Source of the DNA: Clostridia bacterium
GTDB taxonomy: Bacteria; Bacillota; Clostridia; Christensenellales; Borkfalkiaceae
DNA length: 11,444 bases
Assembly (NCBI GenBank): GCA_017504065.1
Contig: JAFVRU010000017.1
Coordinates: 1 to 11,444, forward strand
Direction: 5' to 3'
The notes under the pieces are model-generated. The model searched no databases. It saw nothing but the letters and a program-made list of their open reading frames with translations, and was not told the DNA's origin. Each line of letters starts with the position of its first letter. Positions within the stretch are counted from its first letter, which is position 1. The translations under genes were made by a program, and so were the position numbers. Of this stretch, positions 1 to 7,188 are shown in pieces.

Positions 1-27
1 GATAGAACGGATTCCCGATCGCCGAAA

Positions 28-687
28 TCATGTGGTTTCTTCCGGTACGGAAAAATTCCACACCGTTACTTGTACGGGAATCGTCTGCGTTTCGTTATTG
101 TATTTGAGCGTAAACGCACCCGTGTACGTGCCCGCCGCCGTATCCGTTTTCGTTTTGACCGTTACGGTGATCGCTTGATTTTCCCCCGCCGCAATGTCGT
201 CGTAGCCGTATTCTCTATACGCTTGCAAAGGTACGAGCGCGTCGGGATACCAGCCGAGCAAACGGGTCGAGCCTGACGCGGAATTGATCTTCGTTTGTAC
301 GTACCATTGCGCGTACACTTCGATCATATCCGTCGAGATCGTATCGCCGCTCGCCGATTTCAACTCGCTGATTTCCAAATTCCAACTGCTGACGTCTTTG
401 TCGGGAACGACAAACAACTGTGTGCTTTCATATTCGTTTTTCGCAAGCGAAATTTGCAACGCTGCACCGTTGTTGTAATATTGCGACGTATCTTGTTCAC
501 GCATGATCTTATACGTGGACGGAAGCGTGAATACTTCCGCCGACGTCGGACCTGTTACGGTACTTGAAGAATCGGAAGTTCCCGAACTCGAGCCCGCGTC
601 GCTATTCGATTTTCCGTCGGACGAACAACTGCTAAACGCGAACATGCTCGCCAAAAACAACGGTAAAAACCATTTTTTTGCCTTCAT
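28..687 (-). CDS. Secreted lipoprotein, N-terminal part of a DUF4091/GH123-like protein (frame stops early)
   Basis: The 219-residue product starts with a lipoprotein signal peptide: MKAKKW, a hydrophobic stretch, and lipobox FSSC with the lipidated Cys at residue 21. A Ser/Gly/Thr-rich linker runs to about residue 50. The rest resembles the beta-sandwich N-terminal domain of DUF4091 (GH123-like) proteins: an AKNEYES-QLFV block (about 82-93), YPDALVPL (about 147-154), AAGTYTG, and a closing VWNFSVPE. In that family a large catalytic-type barrel normally follows, but here TGA comes directly after VPEETT. Both other minus-strand frames stay open to the window edge, so a frameshift or assembly error near 28-35 is possible. 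An AGGCGGA ribosome binding site precedes the ATG. It lies 34 bases downstream of the binding-protein gene, probably in the same transcript. Signal and domain type are fairly clear; whether the gene is intact is not. Confidence 0.7.
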   Translation of the reverse strand: MKAKKWFLPLFLASMFAFSSCSSDGKSNSDAGSSSGTSDSSSTVTGPTSAEVFTLPSTYKIMREQDTSQYYNNGAALQISLAKNEYESTQLFVVPDKDVSSWNLEISELKSASGDTISTDMIEVYAQWYVQTKINSASGSTRLLGWYPDALVPLQAYREYGYDDIAAGENQAITVTVKTKTDTAAGTYTGAFTLKYNNETQTIPVQVTVWNFSVPEETT

Positions 688-721
688 TTTCTTTTCCGCC
701 TTTTTAAGTTATTTTCATTCA

Positions 722-2368
722 TTAGGATCTGGATTGCGCAAGCGCCGTATCCCATTCTTTTACAGCTTCGTCATATACCCACGTCCAATATTCAAAGCCC
801 GTCATGTGGTCGTTTGCAGACGTTGTCGCAATCTTTTGTTCGATCTTGGAGCTCATGAAATAGTTCAAGCCCGTCTTATAGAAAATCGGGTTTTGGGAGT
901 CGAACGTCGAAACGTAGTTCGCATTCAACGACATGTTGTAAATATCTCTTCTGAAACGGGTGCTCGTGTCGACCTGAATATTCGTCGTGTCGAAAGGCAG
1001 GAACGTACCGACTTCGTTATAATAAATTTGCATCGCTTTATCCGTTGCAAGATATTTCATGAATTCTTTCGCAACTTCTTTCGCGTTACTATACGCGGGA
1101 ATAAACGTCGTGTGGTTTTGCGCTTCCGTACCCGTGTATGAGCGGATTTTTTTGAGCGCCGCGTAGTCGTCTGCGCTTACGCCGTCGTGGTTTTCTTTGC
1201 CTGCGTCGATGGAAGAAATTACTTCACGGAGCAATGCTTCCGTTTTAATCGTTTCAAAACGATCCACTTTTTGTCCCGTCGTCTTATCCGTTACTTTCAA
1301 AATACCGCTGATAACGGGCGTTCTAAAAATACCGATATCTACGTCACCCGGCATAATCTCCGATTGCTTCATTTCGTTTTCCAACCAGTCGCTGTTCGCC
1401 ATCATGCAAATCTTATTCGACGTATTGTAGAGCATAATTTGCGTTTCATTGTTGCTGAGCGTACCGCTCTTTGCGTGCAAATGCCCGTCAAAACGGTACG
1501 AACCGTCAGGGCCGGATAAAATCTTTTCAAGTTCTTGGAACGCAAGCAATCTCGCTTCCGATTTGAATACTTCGGGAGAAAGATCCCCGTTTTCGTCGAT
1601 ACAGTTCCAGAAATCGTTGAATTCTTGATCGTCAATCATTTGACGCCACCAAGCGAGTACCGAATAATACCAATAGCTCCCCGACGTAGACCAAATATAC
1701 GGCGTATAGCCTTCTTCAAGAATGGTATTCGCCATTTCAATCAATTCGTTCGTCGTACGGGGCGCAGTCCATTGCCCTTTCCCGAAAATGGTGTCGAAGA
1801 AATCGGCGCGATACGCAACGCCCGAAGGACCTGTCGCCCACGTCATCGCGTATTGATCGCCTTTAAAGGTGTTGTAGTCGTAGAACTGCTTTACCATTTT
1901 GTTTTTGACTTGTACGGATTCGCCAGGTACGTACGCTTCGTATACGTCCGTGATCTTTTCCAGCGCGCAATCGTAGCCGTCTAAATATTTGCTGCCTTTA
2001 TCAACGATGTTGTAAACGCTTACGTTCCCCGTCATAATTAAGTCGAAATCGCCTGCCGCCGCTTGCAATTTACTCGTTACGTTGCTAGAGATAAAGCCGC
2101 CGCCTTGGTCGCTGACGGAAACCGTCCAACCCTTATTTTTGTGGTCTTCTTCTTCGTTGAACGCTCTTGCGATTTTGGTAATAGCGTCTACACCGTAACC
2201 CGCGTTATAAATCCCAACGATCGCGTTGGACGCGGTATTTACGTTTGCGCCAGCGCCGCCGTCGCCGCCTGCGCCGCCGTCGTCATCACCAGAGCCGCAT
2301 GCCGCTAATCCGATAGAGCTGAAAATGCTCGTGAGTGCCATTGCTATTGCAACGATTTTTTTCTTCAT
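722..2368 (-). CDS. ABC transporter extracellular solute-binding lipoprotein (CUT1 / family 1 type)
   Basis: This 548-residue lipoprotein should capture the substrate outside the membrane and deliver it to the two permeases encoded just upstream. The N-terminus is a type II signal peptide (MKKKIVAIAM..., lipobox LAAC, Cys24) followed by a Gly/Asp-rich linker. The mature part has the layout of large sugar-type family 1 binding proteins: an early IVGIYNAGYG strand, ARAFNEEE, a FDLIMTGN segment, a central YAMTWATGPSGVAYRADFF hinge-like region, and C-terminal EVAKEFMKYLATDKAMQIYYNEVG, which is very typical of the family. Length fits the longer members. GAGGAAA lies 8 bases before the ATG. The gene follows the second permease by 55 AT-rich bases with no terminator. 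Family is confident; the ligand cannot be read from sequence, and family 1 proteins bind oligosaccharides but also other solutes. Confidence 0.9.
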   Translation of the reverse strand: MKKKIVAIAMALTSIFSSIGLAACGSGDDDGGAGGDGGAGANVNTASNAIVGIYNAGYGVDAITKIARAFNEEEDHKNKGWTVSVSDQGGGFISSNVTSKLQAAAGDFDLIMTGNVSVYNIVDKGSKYLDGYDCALEKITDVYEAYVPGESVQVKNKMVKQFYDYNTFKGDQYAMTWATGPSGVAYRADFFDTIFGKGQWTAPRTTNELIEMANTILEEGYTPYIWSTSGSYWYYSVLAWWRQMIDDQEFNDFWNCIDENGDLSPEVFKSEARLLAFQELEKILSGPDGSYRFDGHLHAKSGTLSNNETQIMLYNTSNKICMMANSDWLENEMKQSEIMPGDVDIGIFRTPVISGILKVTDKTTGQKVDRFETIKTEALLREVISSIDAGKENHDGVSADDYAALKKIRSYTGTEAQNHTTFIPAYSNAKEVAKEFMKYLATDKAMQIYYNEVGTFLPFDTTNIQVDTSTRFRRDIYNMSLNANYVSTFDSQNPIFYKTGLNYFMSSKIEQKIATTSANDHMTGFEYWTWVYDEAVKEWDTALAQSRS

Positions 2369-2423
2369 AATTTTTTCCTCGCTTATTTATTTTTATTTTT
2401 TTATTTTTGTAGTAGTAATGCCG

Positions 2424-3329
2424 TTAGCCCTTGATCCCGCCAATCGTTACGTTGTTCATGATTTGGTCTTGACAAAGCACGAACACGATGAAGATGGGAA
2501 TAACGGAAATGAGAATCGACGCGAAATATACGGGTCTATTCGCCTTGCCGTAGCCCGTGGAATCCAAACGGAAAATCCCCGTTGCCAACGTCGGGAAGCT
2601 CGGCAAGTACATATACGGCGTCATATAATCGTTCCATTTTGCGATACAAGCCATAACGTACAATGCGACCAAGATCGGCATACACATAGGCAACATGATC
2701 TTTAAAAATACCGTCCAATGTCCCCCGCCGTCGATAAATACCGCTTCGGCATACGTCCAAGGCAAGGATTCCATGAAACTCGTCATGATCAGCCAAGTCG
2801 AGCCGCCGATACAACCCATACCGCCGATTAGGAAGAACGGATTATCCGTCAAGCCCCATTCGTTGAAAACTTTTACGTTCGCAGGCATAGAGCCGTAAAA
2901 GGGAATCATCATGATGATGACGGAGAACGTATATAAGAATTTACAGAATTTGAACTTGTATTTCGCTACTGCATACGAGAACATGACGCAGGGAACCATA
3001 CCCAAAAACGCCCCGATGAACGTATACCAAAAGCTGTTAAAAATCAAGCCCCATAAATCTTCTTTCGTACCGTCGGGCAAAGGCACTTTGAGTTTGGTAA
3101 ACGCCTTTTCCCAGTTATCGAACCGCCATTTTTCGGGCGGGAAATTGAAACTGTTGTCTACAAACTGCATCGGAGTCTTAAACGTATTGATGAGCGCCCA
3201 TACGAACGGATAAATTAAGGTCAACGACCAAATAAAGAGTACGATACTGCAAATCGCAAGCCCGATGCGCACGCTCTTTTTATCGTAGCGGTTTCTACCG
3301 ACTAAAAATTTCTTCAAACTGAACTTCAT
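2424..3329 (-). CDS. ABC transporter permease, MalG-like (CUT1 family)
   Basis: A 301-residue integral membrane protein with about six hydrophobic segments, the first near residues 22-47. The conserved cytoplasmic EAA loop that contacts the ATPase is seen as YAEAVFIDGGGHWTVFLKIMLPMCMP (about 193-218). The C-terminus ends in the typical GGIKG. This is the partner that usually follows a MalF-like permease. The frame extends upstream to 3353, but that would overlap the previous gene by 23 bases. The ATG at 3329 is preferred because GGGGTGG sits 9 bases upstream and the upstream stop codon is separated from it by one base (TGATATG), suggesting translational coupling. No ATPase gene is present nearby. 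In many Bacillota, CUT1 permeases use a shared MsmX-type ATPase encoded elsewhere, and that is the likely arrangement here. Confidence 0.92.
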   Translation of the reverse strand: MKFSLKKFLVGRNRYDKKSVRIGLAICSIVLFIWSLTLIYPFVWALINTFKTPMQFVDNSFNFPPEKWRFDNWEKAFTKLKVPLPDGTKEDLWGLIFNSFWYTFIGAFLGMVPCVMFSYAVAKYKFKFCKFLYTFSVIIMMIPFYGSMPANVKVFNEWGLTDNPFFLIGGMGCIGGSTWLIMTSFMESLPWTYAEAVFIDGGGHWTVFLKIMLPMCMPILVALYVMACIAKWNDYMTPYMYLPSFPTLATGIFRLDSTGYGKANRPVYFASILISVIPIFIVFVLCQDQIMNNVTIGGIKG

Positions 3330-3330
3330 A

Positions 3331-4221
3331 TCAATATTCCACCCCACTATCAAGTTTTCGATTCACGTACCGTACCAGGAATACGATAGGAAGTTGCACG
3401 ACCGTAAAGACCAAACCCGCTGCCGCAGCATAATTGTAATCGGGATTGAGCGAAGTCGACTGTTCGAAGATCCAATACGCGATCGTCGTTGTTTCGTACT
3501 CCCCTTGCGTGAACAATAGAATCGGGCCTGACGCGCCGAATATATTGACGAAGCTAAGCAACAACATTGTGGATAACGTCGGCCAAATCAAAGGAATTAC
3601 CATGTGGAAAAGTTCGCCCCAGAAGCCGATTCCGTCGATCTTTGCGCTTTCAATAACTTCCATCGGGATACGGTTCATCGTCCCCGAATAGATGATCATA
3701 TTGCCCGCAAGCCCCAGCCAAAGTTGATAGAGCAAAATAAATTTTAAGGCGTATTCTGAACTGTCCAAAAAGAGCGGCATATAATTCTTGCCTGTAAAAT
3801 CCATCCAGAGCTCGGAAATCGGACCGTTGATGATGTTTTTATACAGCGTAACCATAACGACCGCCGAAATAATGCTCGGCAGGAAAAATACGATTCTGAA
3901 ATACTTATACCCCGCAATCTTTTTATAGAGCAAATACGAAAATAGCAATGCCAACGGGAACATGAAAAAATTCCCGATCACAAAGAAAATCATCGTATTT
4001 TTCAACGCCAAAGTAATATCCGATCCACTCGTTCCAAGTTGATTGAAGAACATCTTCAAATACTTCATCGTGAATCCGTAATCATCTCTGATCGCCAATA
4101 AAAACGATTGTGAGTTTATGTATATGTAGAATATACAAAAATGCAAAATAGCAGGAAGCAACATCAAAGCGGTGAATCCGATCGCCATTTTGTTTTGCTT
4201 GTTGATTTTGATTTTCCGCAT
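3331..4221 (-). CDS. ABC transporter permease, MalF/UgpA-like (CUT1 family)
   Basis: A 296-residue permease with a basic N-terminus and about six membrane segments, the first at residues 12-34. The EAA loop reads MEVIESAKIDGIGFWGELFHMVIPLIWP, about residues 187-214. It is the first gene of the transporter set, in the usual order permease, permease, binding protein. The ATG at 4221 is chosen. AAGGAG lies 12 bases upstream, which is long, but the same motif at the same distance precedes the M81 gene at 8583, where no other start is possible. A TTG at 4227 with 6-base spacing is the alternative and would add two residues. The upstream 113 bases contain palindromes that may be a terminator and an operator. 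Pairing with the MalG-like gene is certain; the substrate is not. Confidence 0.9.
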   Translation of the reverse strand: MRKIKINKQNKMAIGFTALMLLPAILHFCIFYIYINSQSFLLAIRDDYGFTMKYLKMFFNQLGTSGSDITLALKNTMIFFVIGNFFMFPLALLFSYLLYKKIAGYKYFRIVFFLPSIISAVVMVTLYKNIINGPISELWMDFTGKNYMPLFLDSSEYALKFILLYQLWLGLAGNMIIYSGTMNRIPMEVIESAKIDGIGFWGELFHMVIPLIWPTLSTMLLLSFVNIFGASGPILLFTQGEYETTTIAYWIFEQSTSLNPDYNYAAAAGLVFTVVQLPIVFLVRYVNRKLDSGVEY

Positions 4222-4260
4222 AAACAACCGCCACTCCTTTTTTTACTGAATAAATATTTT

Positions 4261-4288
4261 TTTGTTAGCTATGCATATAGCGAACAAA
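4261..4288. promoter_or_regulatory. Imperfect palindrome, candidate operator ahead of the transporter operon
   Basis: TTTGTTAGCTAT (4261-4272) and ATAGCGAACAAA (4277-4288) are inverted repeats matching at 11 of 12 positions around a 4-base GCAT spacer. On the minus strand the element lies about 40-67 bases upstream of the permease start, where a promoter or operator would sit. Neither side is followed by a U-tract suited to a terminator. I could not pick a convincing -35/-10 pair nearby, which would fit activator dependence or read-through from the AraC gene. The role as a regulator binding site is inferred. Confidence 0.4.
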
Positions 4289-4303
4289 AACCCTGCAGGG
4301 TTT
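4284..4303 (-). terminator. Possible weak terminator after the AraC gene (perfect 16-bp palindrome)
   Basis: Positions 4288-4303 form a perfect palindrome, AAACCCTGCAGGGTTT. Read on the minus strand it can fold as a 6-bp stem with a TGCA loop followed by TTGTT, so U-richness continues past the stem. It lies 31 bases after the stop codon of the AraC gene (4335) and before the transporter genes. It may end or attenuate the regulator transcript, or serve as a symmetric protein-binding site. The stem is short and the U-tract interrupted, so the call is uncertain. Confidence 0.4.
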
Positions 4304-4334
4304 CAAAATTTTTTTCGTTTGTTGAACCTTTTTT

Positions 4335-5141
4335 TTACGGAATCGTATTTACTTCTTCCGCATCGGACTCTTTCCCGAATTTTTTCACCGCTCGATAATA
4401 CATGACGGCATTGGAAAAACCCACTTCCGCAATCACGTCCGTTACTTTTCGAGTTTTGTCCTTTAATAATACTCTCGCGCTATCCAAACGCAACTTGTTT
4501 AAATAGGTTCGGAAATGCACGCCAACGAGTCGGTTGAAAATACGGGAAAAATACTCTTTCGCGTACCCGAATCGGCGCGCAACCTTTTCCATTGTGAGAT
4601 CTTCGCTGTAATGTTCTTGAATATATTTCAAAATCTCCGCGCCGTTGATCTTTCCTACAATCGGCGTACGAACGCCGTATACTTTGACGAGTTCCGCTAA
4701 AATCAGATTGATCCAGCCCTGGTTCGACAAAACGTCGCGGCGGTCGGTGTTCCAACGCCATTGTTCGAGATACGAACGAATCTTCTCCCCCGATTCTCCC
4801 AAGTCTTTCTTGGGATCAAAGTCGATCTGTTTTTTGCCGTATAACCGATAAAAATCCGCAAGATACAACTCGTCTACGGATACGGTATACAGCCACATTT
4901 TTTCGCTTCTTCTTCGATTGTAATGCGTTTCAAAAGGATTTACAACGACAATATCGCCCGCTTTTCGGATACAGCTTTTCCCGTCGATAATCGCTTCACA
5001 CTCGCCTTCGACCATATATAAGAACTCAAAACGGGGATGAAAATGCGCTTTTTTCGCTACATCGTCGTCATAGACCAAATAAACGTTATACGCATGATTT
5101 TCATAAGGGGGCTCGAAATAACCCGCGCTTGTATTGTCCAT
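4335..5141 (-). CDS. AraC-family transcriptional regulator with N-terminal cupin domain
   Basis: The product has 268 residues. The N-terminal half is a cupin-type ligand-sensing domain: AHFHPRFEFLYMVEGE (about 32-47, with the H-x-H...E pattern) and AGDIVVVNPFETH (61-73). The C-terminal half is an AraC DNA-binding domain with two helix-turn-helix units, LTMEKVARRFGYAKEYFSRIF (about 182-202) and VTDVIAEVGFSNAVMYYRAVKKFG (about 233-256). The end is unusual: the common TPxEYR motif after the second HTH is replaced by KESDAEEVNTIP. GGAGAG lies 6 bases before the ATG, and a strong promoter lies about 90 bases upstream. Its position directly before the transporter operon suggests it controls uptake, most likely as a ligand-dependent activator. 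The ligand is unknown. Confidence 0.92.
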   Translation of the reverse strand: MDNTSAGYFEPPYENHAYNVYLVYDDDVAKKAHFHPRFEFLYMVEGECEAIIDGKSCIRKAGDIVVVNPFETHYNRRRSEKMWLYTVSVDELYLADFYRLYGKKQIDFDPKKDLGESGEKIRSYLEQWRWNTDRRDVLSNQGWINLILAELVKVYGVRTPIVGKINGAEILKYIQEHYSEDLTMEKVARRFGYAKEYFSRIFNRLVGVHFRTYLNKLRLDSARVLLKDKTRKVTDVIAEVGFSNAVMYYRAVKKFGKESDAEEVNTIP

Positions 5142-5230
5142 GGCAATCTCTCCGTTTTCGTTATTTGTAAGCGTTACGTATGTCAGCGTTTATCAAAAAA
5201 AATCCCAATTTTGATACTTTCCTATATACA

Positions 5231-5259
5231 ATTATAAAGAATACCCCTGCGGCATGCAA
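5231..5259 (-). promoter_or_regulatory. Near-consensus SigA-type promoter for the AraC gene at 4335-5141
   Basis: On the minus strand a -35 box TTGCAT (5254-5259) is followed by exactly 17 bases and a perfect -10 box TATAAT (5231-5236). Transcription should start near 5224, giving a leader of about 83 bases before the ATG at 5141. That leader contains an 8-bp inverted repeat, TATCAAAA/TTTTGATA (5191-5198 and 5209-5216), of unknown role. The promoter lies downstream of the hairpin that closes the ASRT transcript, so the regulator is an independent transcription unit. Confidence 0.75.
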
Positions 5260-5280
5260 TATCTATTTTTAAAATAAATG

Positions 5281-5335
5281 TTACATTTTTTAAGATCATT
5301 GTGGGATTTTCCGCCCTACTTCTTTACATTTTTTA
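5281..5335. repeat. Two copies of TTACATTTTTTA upstream of the AraC promoter
   Basis: The 12-base word TTACATTTTTTA occurs at 5281-5292 and 5324-5335, 43 bp apart. A third exact copy lies at 8704-8715, upstream of the other AraC gene. On the opposite strand they read TAAAAAATGTAA and share their core with the GGTAAAAAA repeats at 8644-8673. They lie 22-76 bp upstream of the -35 box at 5254-5259, a place suited to regulator binding. AT-rich words recur by chance, so confidence is modest. Confidence 0.4.
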
Positions 5336-5354
5336 TGCGACTTGATATATTTTA

Positions 5355-5388
5355 CTATCCGACCGCCCGCGAAAGAACGGTCGGATAG
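5355..5388 (-). terminator. Strong stem-loop closing the M81/M24/ASRT transcript
   Basis: CTATCCGACCG (5355-5365) and CGGTCGGATAG (5378-5388) form a perfect 11-bp stem around a 12-base loop, beginning 10 bases after the stop codon of the ASRT gene on the minus strand. The downstream minus-strand sequence is TAAAATATATC, so there is no clean U-tract. It may be a terminator of reduced efficiency or a 3'-end stabilising or processing hairpin that separates this transcript from the AraC gene. Confidence 0.55.
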
Positions 5389-5397
5389 GCTCGCTTG

Positions 5398-5763
5398 TTA
5401 GAACGAATACCCTGCAAGGCTGTAATACGCCATGTTCGTTTGTCTTACGTCCAAACGACCGAAGCAAGCGCATACGGGCACGTTGGAAATTACGTGCAAC
5501 GCATATTGACCGAACGGAATTTGATATTGTTCCTTACCGATCGGATAATCCAAACGCAAACACGTCGTTCTTTCCGCGGGAAGATCGATCGTAATCTGAT
5601 CGTACGGAGCTTTGTCTTCAAACAAAACTTTGATGCGGATTTTCGCGTCTTTCTTTGACACGTTCGTGATCATCAATGCTTCATGCCCCAAAAATTCGGG
5701 GTTATCACCGTGCGGGGGAAGATCCCCATCGCAAAATACCCAATTCTTTTTACCGTTTTTCAT
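5398..5763 (-). CDS. Anabaena sensory rhodopsin transducer (ASRT) family small protein
   Basis: A soluble 121-residue protein without signal peptide or membrane segment. It matches the ASRT family along its whole length: W8 and DG at 12-13, HE at 27-28, N34, FEDKAP (48-53), LPAERT (61-66), a central IP, VISNVPV (91-97) and RLDVRQ (103-108), with a C-terminal Y near 119. The founding member works with a sensory rhodopsin in Anabaena, but most relatives lie in bacteria without rhodopsins, and the family has been proposed to bind small molecules such as sugars. Here it follows the M81 and M24 genes and precedes a regulator and a transporter, which fits a ligand-binding accessory role. GGAG lies 9 bases before the ATG. 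A 211-base gap holding a repeat element separates it from the M24 gene. Family assignment is from recalled conserved residues; function is inferred. Confidence 0.85.
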   Translation of the reverse strand: MKNGKKNWVFCDGDLPPHGDNPEFLGHEALMITNVSKKDAKIRIKVLFEDKAPYDQITIDLPAERTTCLRLDYPIGKEQYQIPFGQYALHVISNVPVCACFGRLDVRQTNMAYYSLAGYSF

Positions 5764-5804
5764 AATGATTTTCTCCTATATTTTTATTCTGGTTTATGAA
5801 ATTT

Positions 5805-5959
5805 GCAAACGCAACGAAGTATTGCGACGCATAACCTAACACTAGCCTAAACTTGGAGATGCGAGCAAGACAAGGCGCGCGCGGCTTTCCCGACGGGACG
5901 TTTACTTTGCGTAAACGAGCAAGGGAAAACGCAAACGCAACGAAGTATTGCAACGCATA
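5805..5959. repeat. Intergenic element bounded by 29-bp direct repeats (MITE- or REP-like)
   Basis: A 29-bp sequence at 5805-5833 recurs at 5931-5959 with 28 of 29 positions identical; both copies contain ACGCAACGAAGTATTG. Between them are a CGTTTAC/GTAAACG hairpin (5899-5905 and 5911-5917), nested TTTCCC/GGGAAA arms (5885-5890 and 5923-5928), and CGAGCAAG twice (5863 and 5916). Open frames across it merely repeat the peptide QYFVAFA and have no ribosome binding site. The element fills most of the gap between the M24 and ASRT genes. It looks like a non-coding dispersed repeat or small non-autonomous element; whether it recurs elsewhere in the genome cannot be seen here. Confidence 0.6.
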
Positions 5960-5974
5960 TACGAGTTTAGATTC

Positions 5975-7147
5975 TTATTTAACGTAATTAAACAATTCTT
6001 CTTCAAACCAAGGGCACAAAGGTTCTGCGCCATTCTCGGTGATCACGTAGCACGTTTCAACACGAAGCCCGTACAGCGTGGGATGGCCAAAGAAGGAAAC
6101 GTCTACGTTGACGATCATGTTCTTTTCAAGCTTATCGTCGCTGTTCGGACCAAAGAACGGACATTCCGCTTCCATGAGCCCCATCGTATGCGCGAAAGGA
6201 CATACCATATATTTCAAATACCCGCCCTTTTCGTACAGTTTTCTGCCCGCCGCGTCAATCTCTCTACCCGAATTGCCGATTTTAAGCATCGCTTTGACGT
6301 CTTTCATGACTTCGATCATATCGATCAAGCATTGTCTTTGTTCGGGGGTATATTCTCCGCTGACGGGAACGGTATGACCGAACGTACCCGCATACCCGTT
6401 GATACGGGGCGCAATACCGAGCATAACCATTTCGCCGTTTTCCATAACCTTATTCGTAGCCGTAGGCACGACCGCATTGGAACGGATACCGCTACCGACA
6501 ATCGTTCTGTACGCAAAACTGTCCGCGCCGTTTTCACGACAAACCGTTTCGCCCGCCGCCGCTACTTCATATTCTTTATTGCCTGCTTTTACTTTCGCAG
6601 CCATTGCTTTATACGCTTCGCATGCAAGCTGCGTAGCCTTTCTCGCCTGTTCTACTTCCCAATCGCTCTTTACGTAACGGAATTTCAGGTAATCTTCCGT
6701 AATATCCACGATCTCACAACCCGCAAATCCTTTCACAAGATCTTCGTGCACCGCGTAAGGCATATCCGTCGTACCGACTAAACCGACCGTTTTTACAGGG
6801 AATTTCTTGGTGAGTTCCGCAAACAAATCGCTGAAGCTGATAATCGTCGCCAAAGGATATTCTTCGTCGGGTACCATGAATACAGGGAAGCAACGAACGT
6901 CTGTAATCGCGGAGTCTTGCTTTGCGAACGGTTCGCTTTCAGGTCCGCCCAAAAGCATCGTCGTACCGTCGCGACCAACGAGCACCGCACCCTTTTCAAA
7001 TTGTCCGCACCAACCCGTTAAATACCAGCCGTTTGCTACGTTGAGCTCGTCAAAGTAGATGATTGCGATATCTACGTTCTTTTCGTTTAAAAGTTTGACG
7101 ACTTTTGCCACTCTGTTTTCCGTTTCTTGTTTGTTATAATAAGCCAT
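5975..7147 (-). CDS. M24-fold protein (Xaa-Pro peptidase/creatinase superfamily) with missing metal ligands
   Basis: 390 residues, the usual length of the superfamily. Residues 1-155 match the creatinase-type N-terminal domain and 160-390 the pita-bread domain, with recognisable blocks EVEQARKATQLACEAY, AYRTIVGSG (212-220), NGYAGTFGHTVPVSG (250-264), CPFAHTMGLMEAECP (316-330) and RVETCYVITENGAEPL (362-377). In active M24 metallopeptidases two Asp, one His and two Glu bind two metals. Here both Asp positions are replaced (G244 and T255 in my alignment by eye), as is the conserved His of the PHA motif (T229). H320, E328 and E364 remain. Creatinase itself is a metal-free member, so this could be an amidinohydrolase-like enzyme, another C-N hydrolase, or a pseudoenzyme. 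AGGAGA lies before the ATG. It follows the M81 gene by 41 bases, clearly in one operon. Fold is confident; activity is open. Confidence 0.87.
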   Translation of the reverse strand: MAYYNKQETENRVAKVVKLLNEKNVDIAIIYFDELNVANGWYLTGWCGQFEKGAVLVGRDGTTMLLGGPESEPFAKQDSAITDVRCFPVFMVPDEEYPLATIISFSDLFAELTKKFPVKTVGLVGTTDMPYAVHEDLVKGFAGCEIVDITEDYLKFRYVKSDWEVEQARKATQLACEAYKAMAAKVKAGNKEYEVAAAGETVCRENGADSFAYRTIVGSGIRSNAVVPTATNKVMENGEMVMLGIAPRINGYAGTFGHTVPVSGEYTPEQRQCLIDMIEVMKDVKAMLKIGNSGREIDAAGRKLYEKGGYLKYMVCPFAHTMGLMEAECPFFGPNSDDKLEKNMIVNVDVSFFGHPTLYGLRVETCYVITENGAEPLCPWFEEELFNYVK

Positions 7148-7188
7148 TTTCTATCTCCTATATTTCATTATTTTATTTATTATTTCAT

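Noticed and set aside
503..1141. 212-residue plus-strand open frame across the lipoprotein and binding-protein genes
   Set aside because: It crosses two well-supported minus-strand genes and their junction; its composition and lack of motifs mark it as a shadow frame.
2369..2423. Tandem A/T tract between permease and binding protein as a regulatory element
   Set aside because: It is simple low-complexity spacer without inverted repeats; nothing specific can be supported.
5398..5763. Evidence for a light-sensing rhodopsin system
   Set aside because: No rhodopsin-like seven-helix gene is present; most ASRT-family genes occur without rhodopsins, and the context here is metabolic.
5750..5953. 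67-residue minus-strand frame in the repeat element
   Set aside because: Its sequence is made by the 29-bp repeats (QYFVAFA twice), overlaps the ASRT start and has no ribosome binding site.
5805..5959. A CRISPR array
   Set aside because: Only two repeat copies, 126 bp apart, with a structured interval and no cas genes.
5948..6781. 277-residue plus-strand open frame opposite the M24 gene
   Set aside because: It lies wholly antisense to a gene with clear family motifs, has no ribosome binding site and an Arg/Phe-rich composition typical of a shadow frame.
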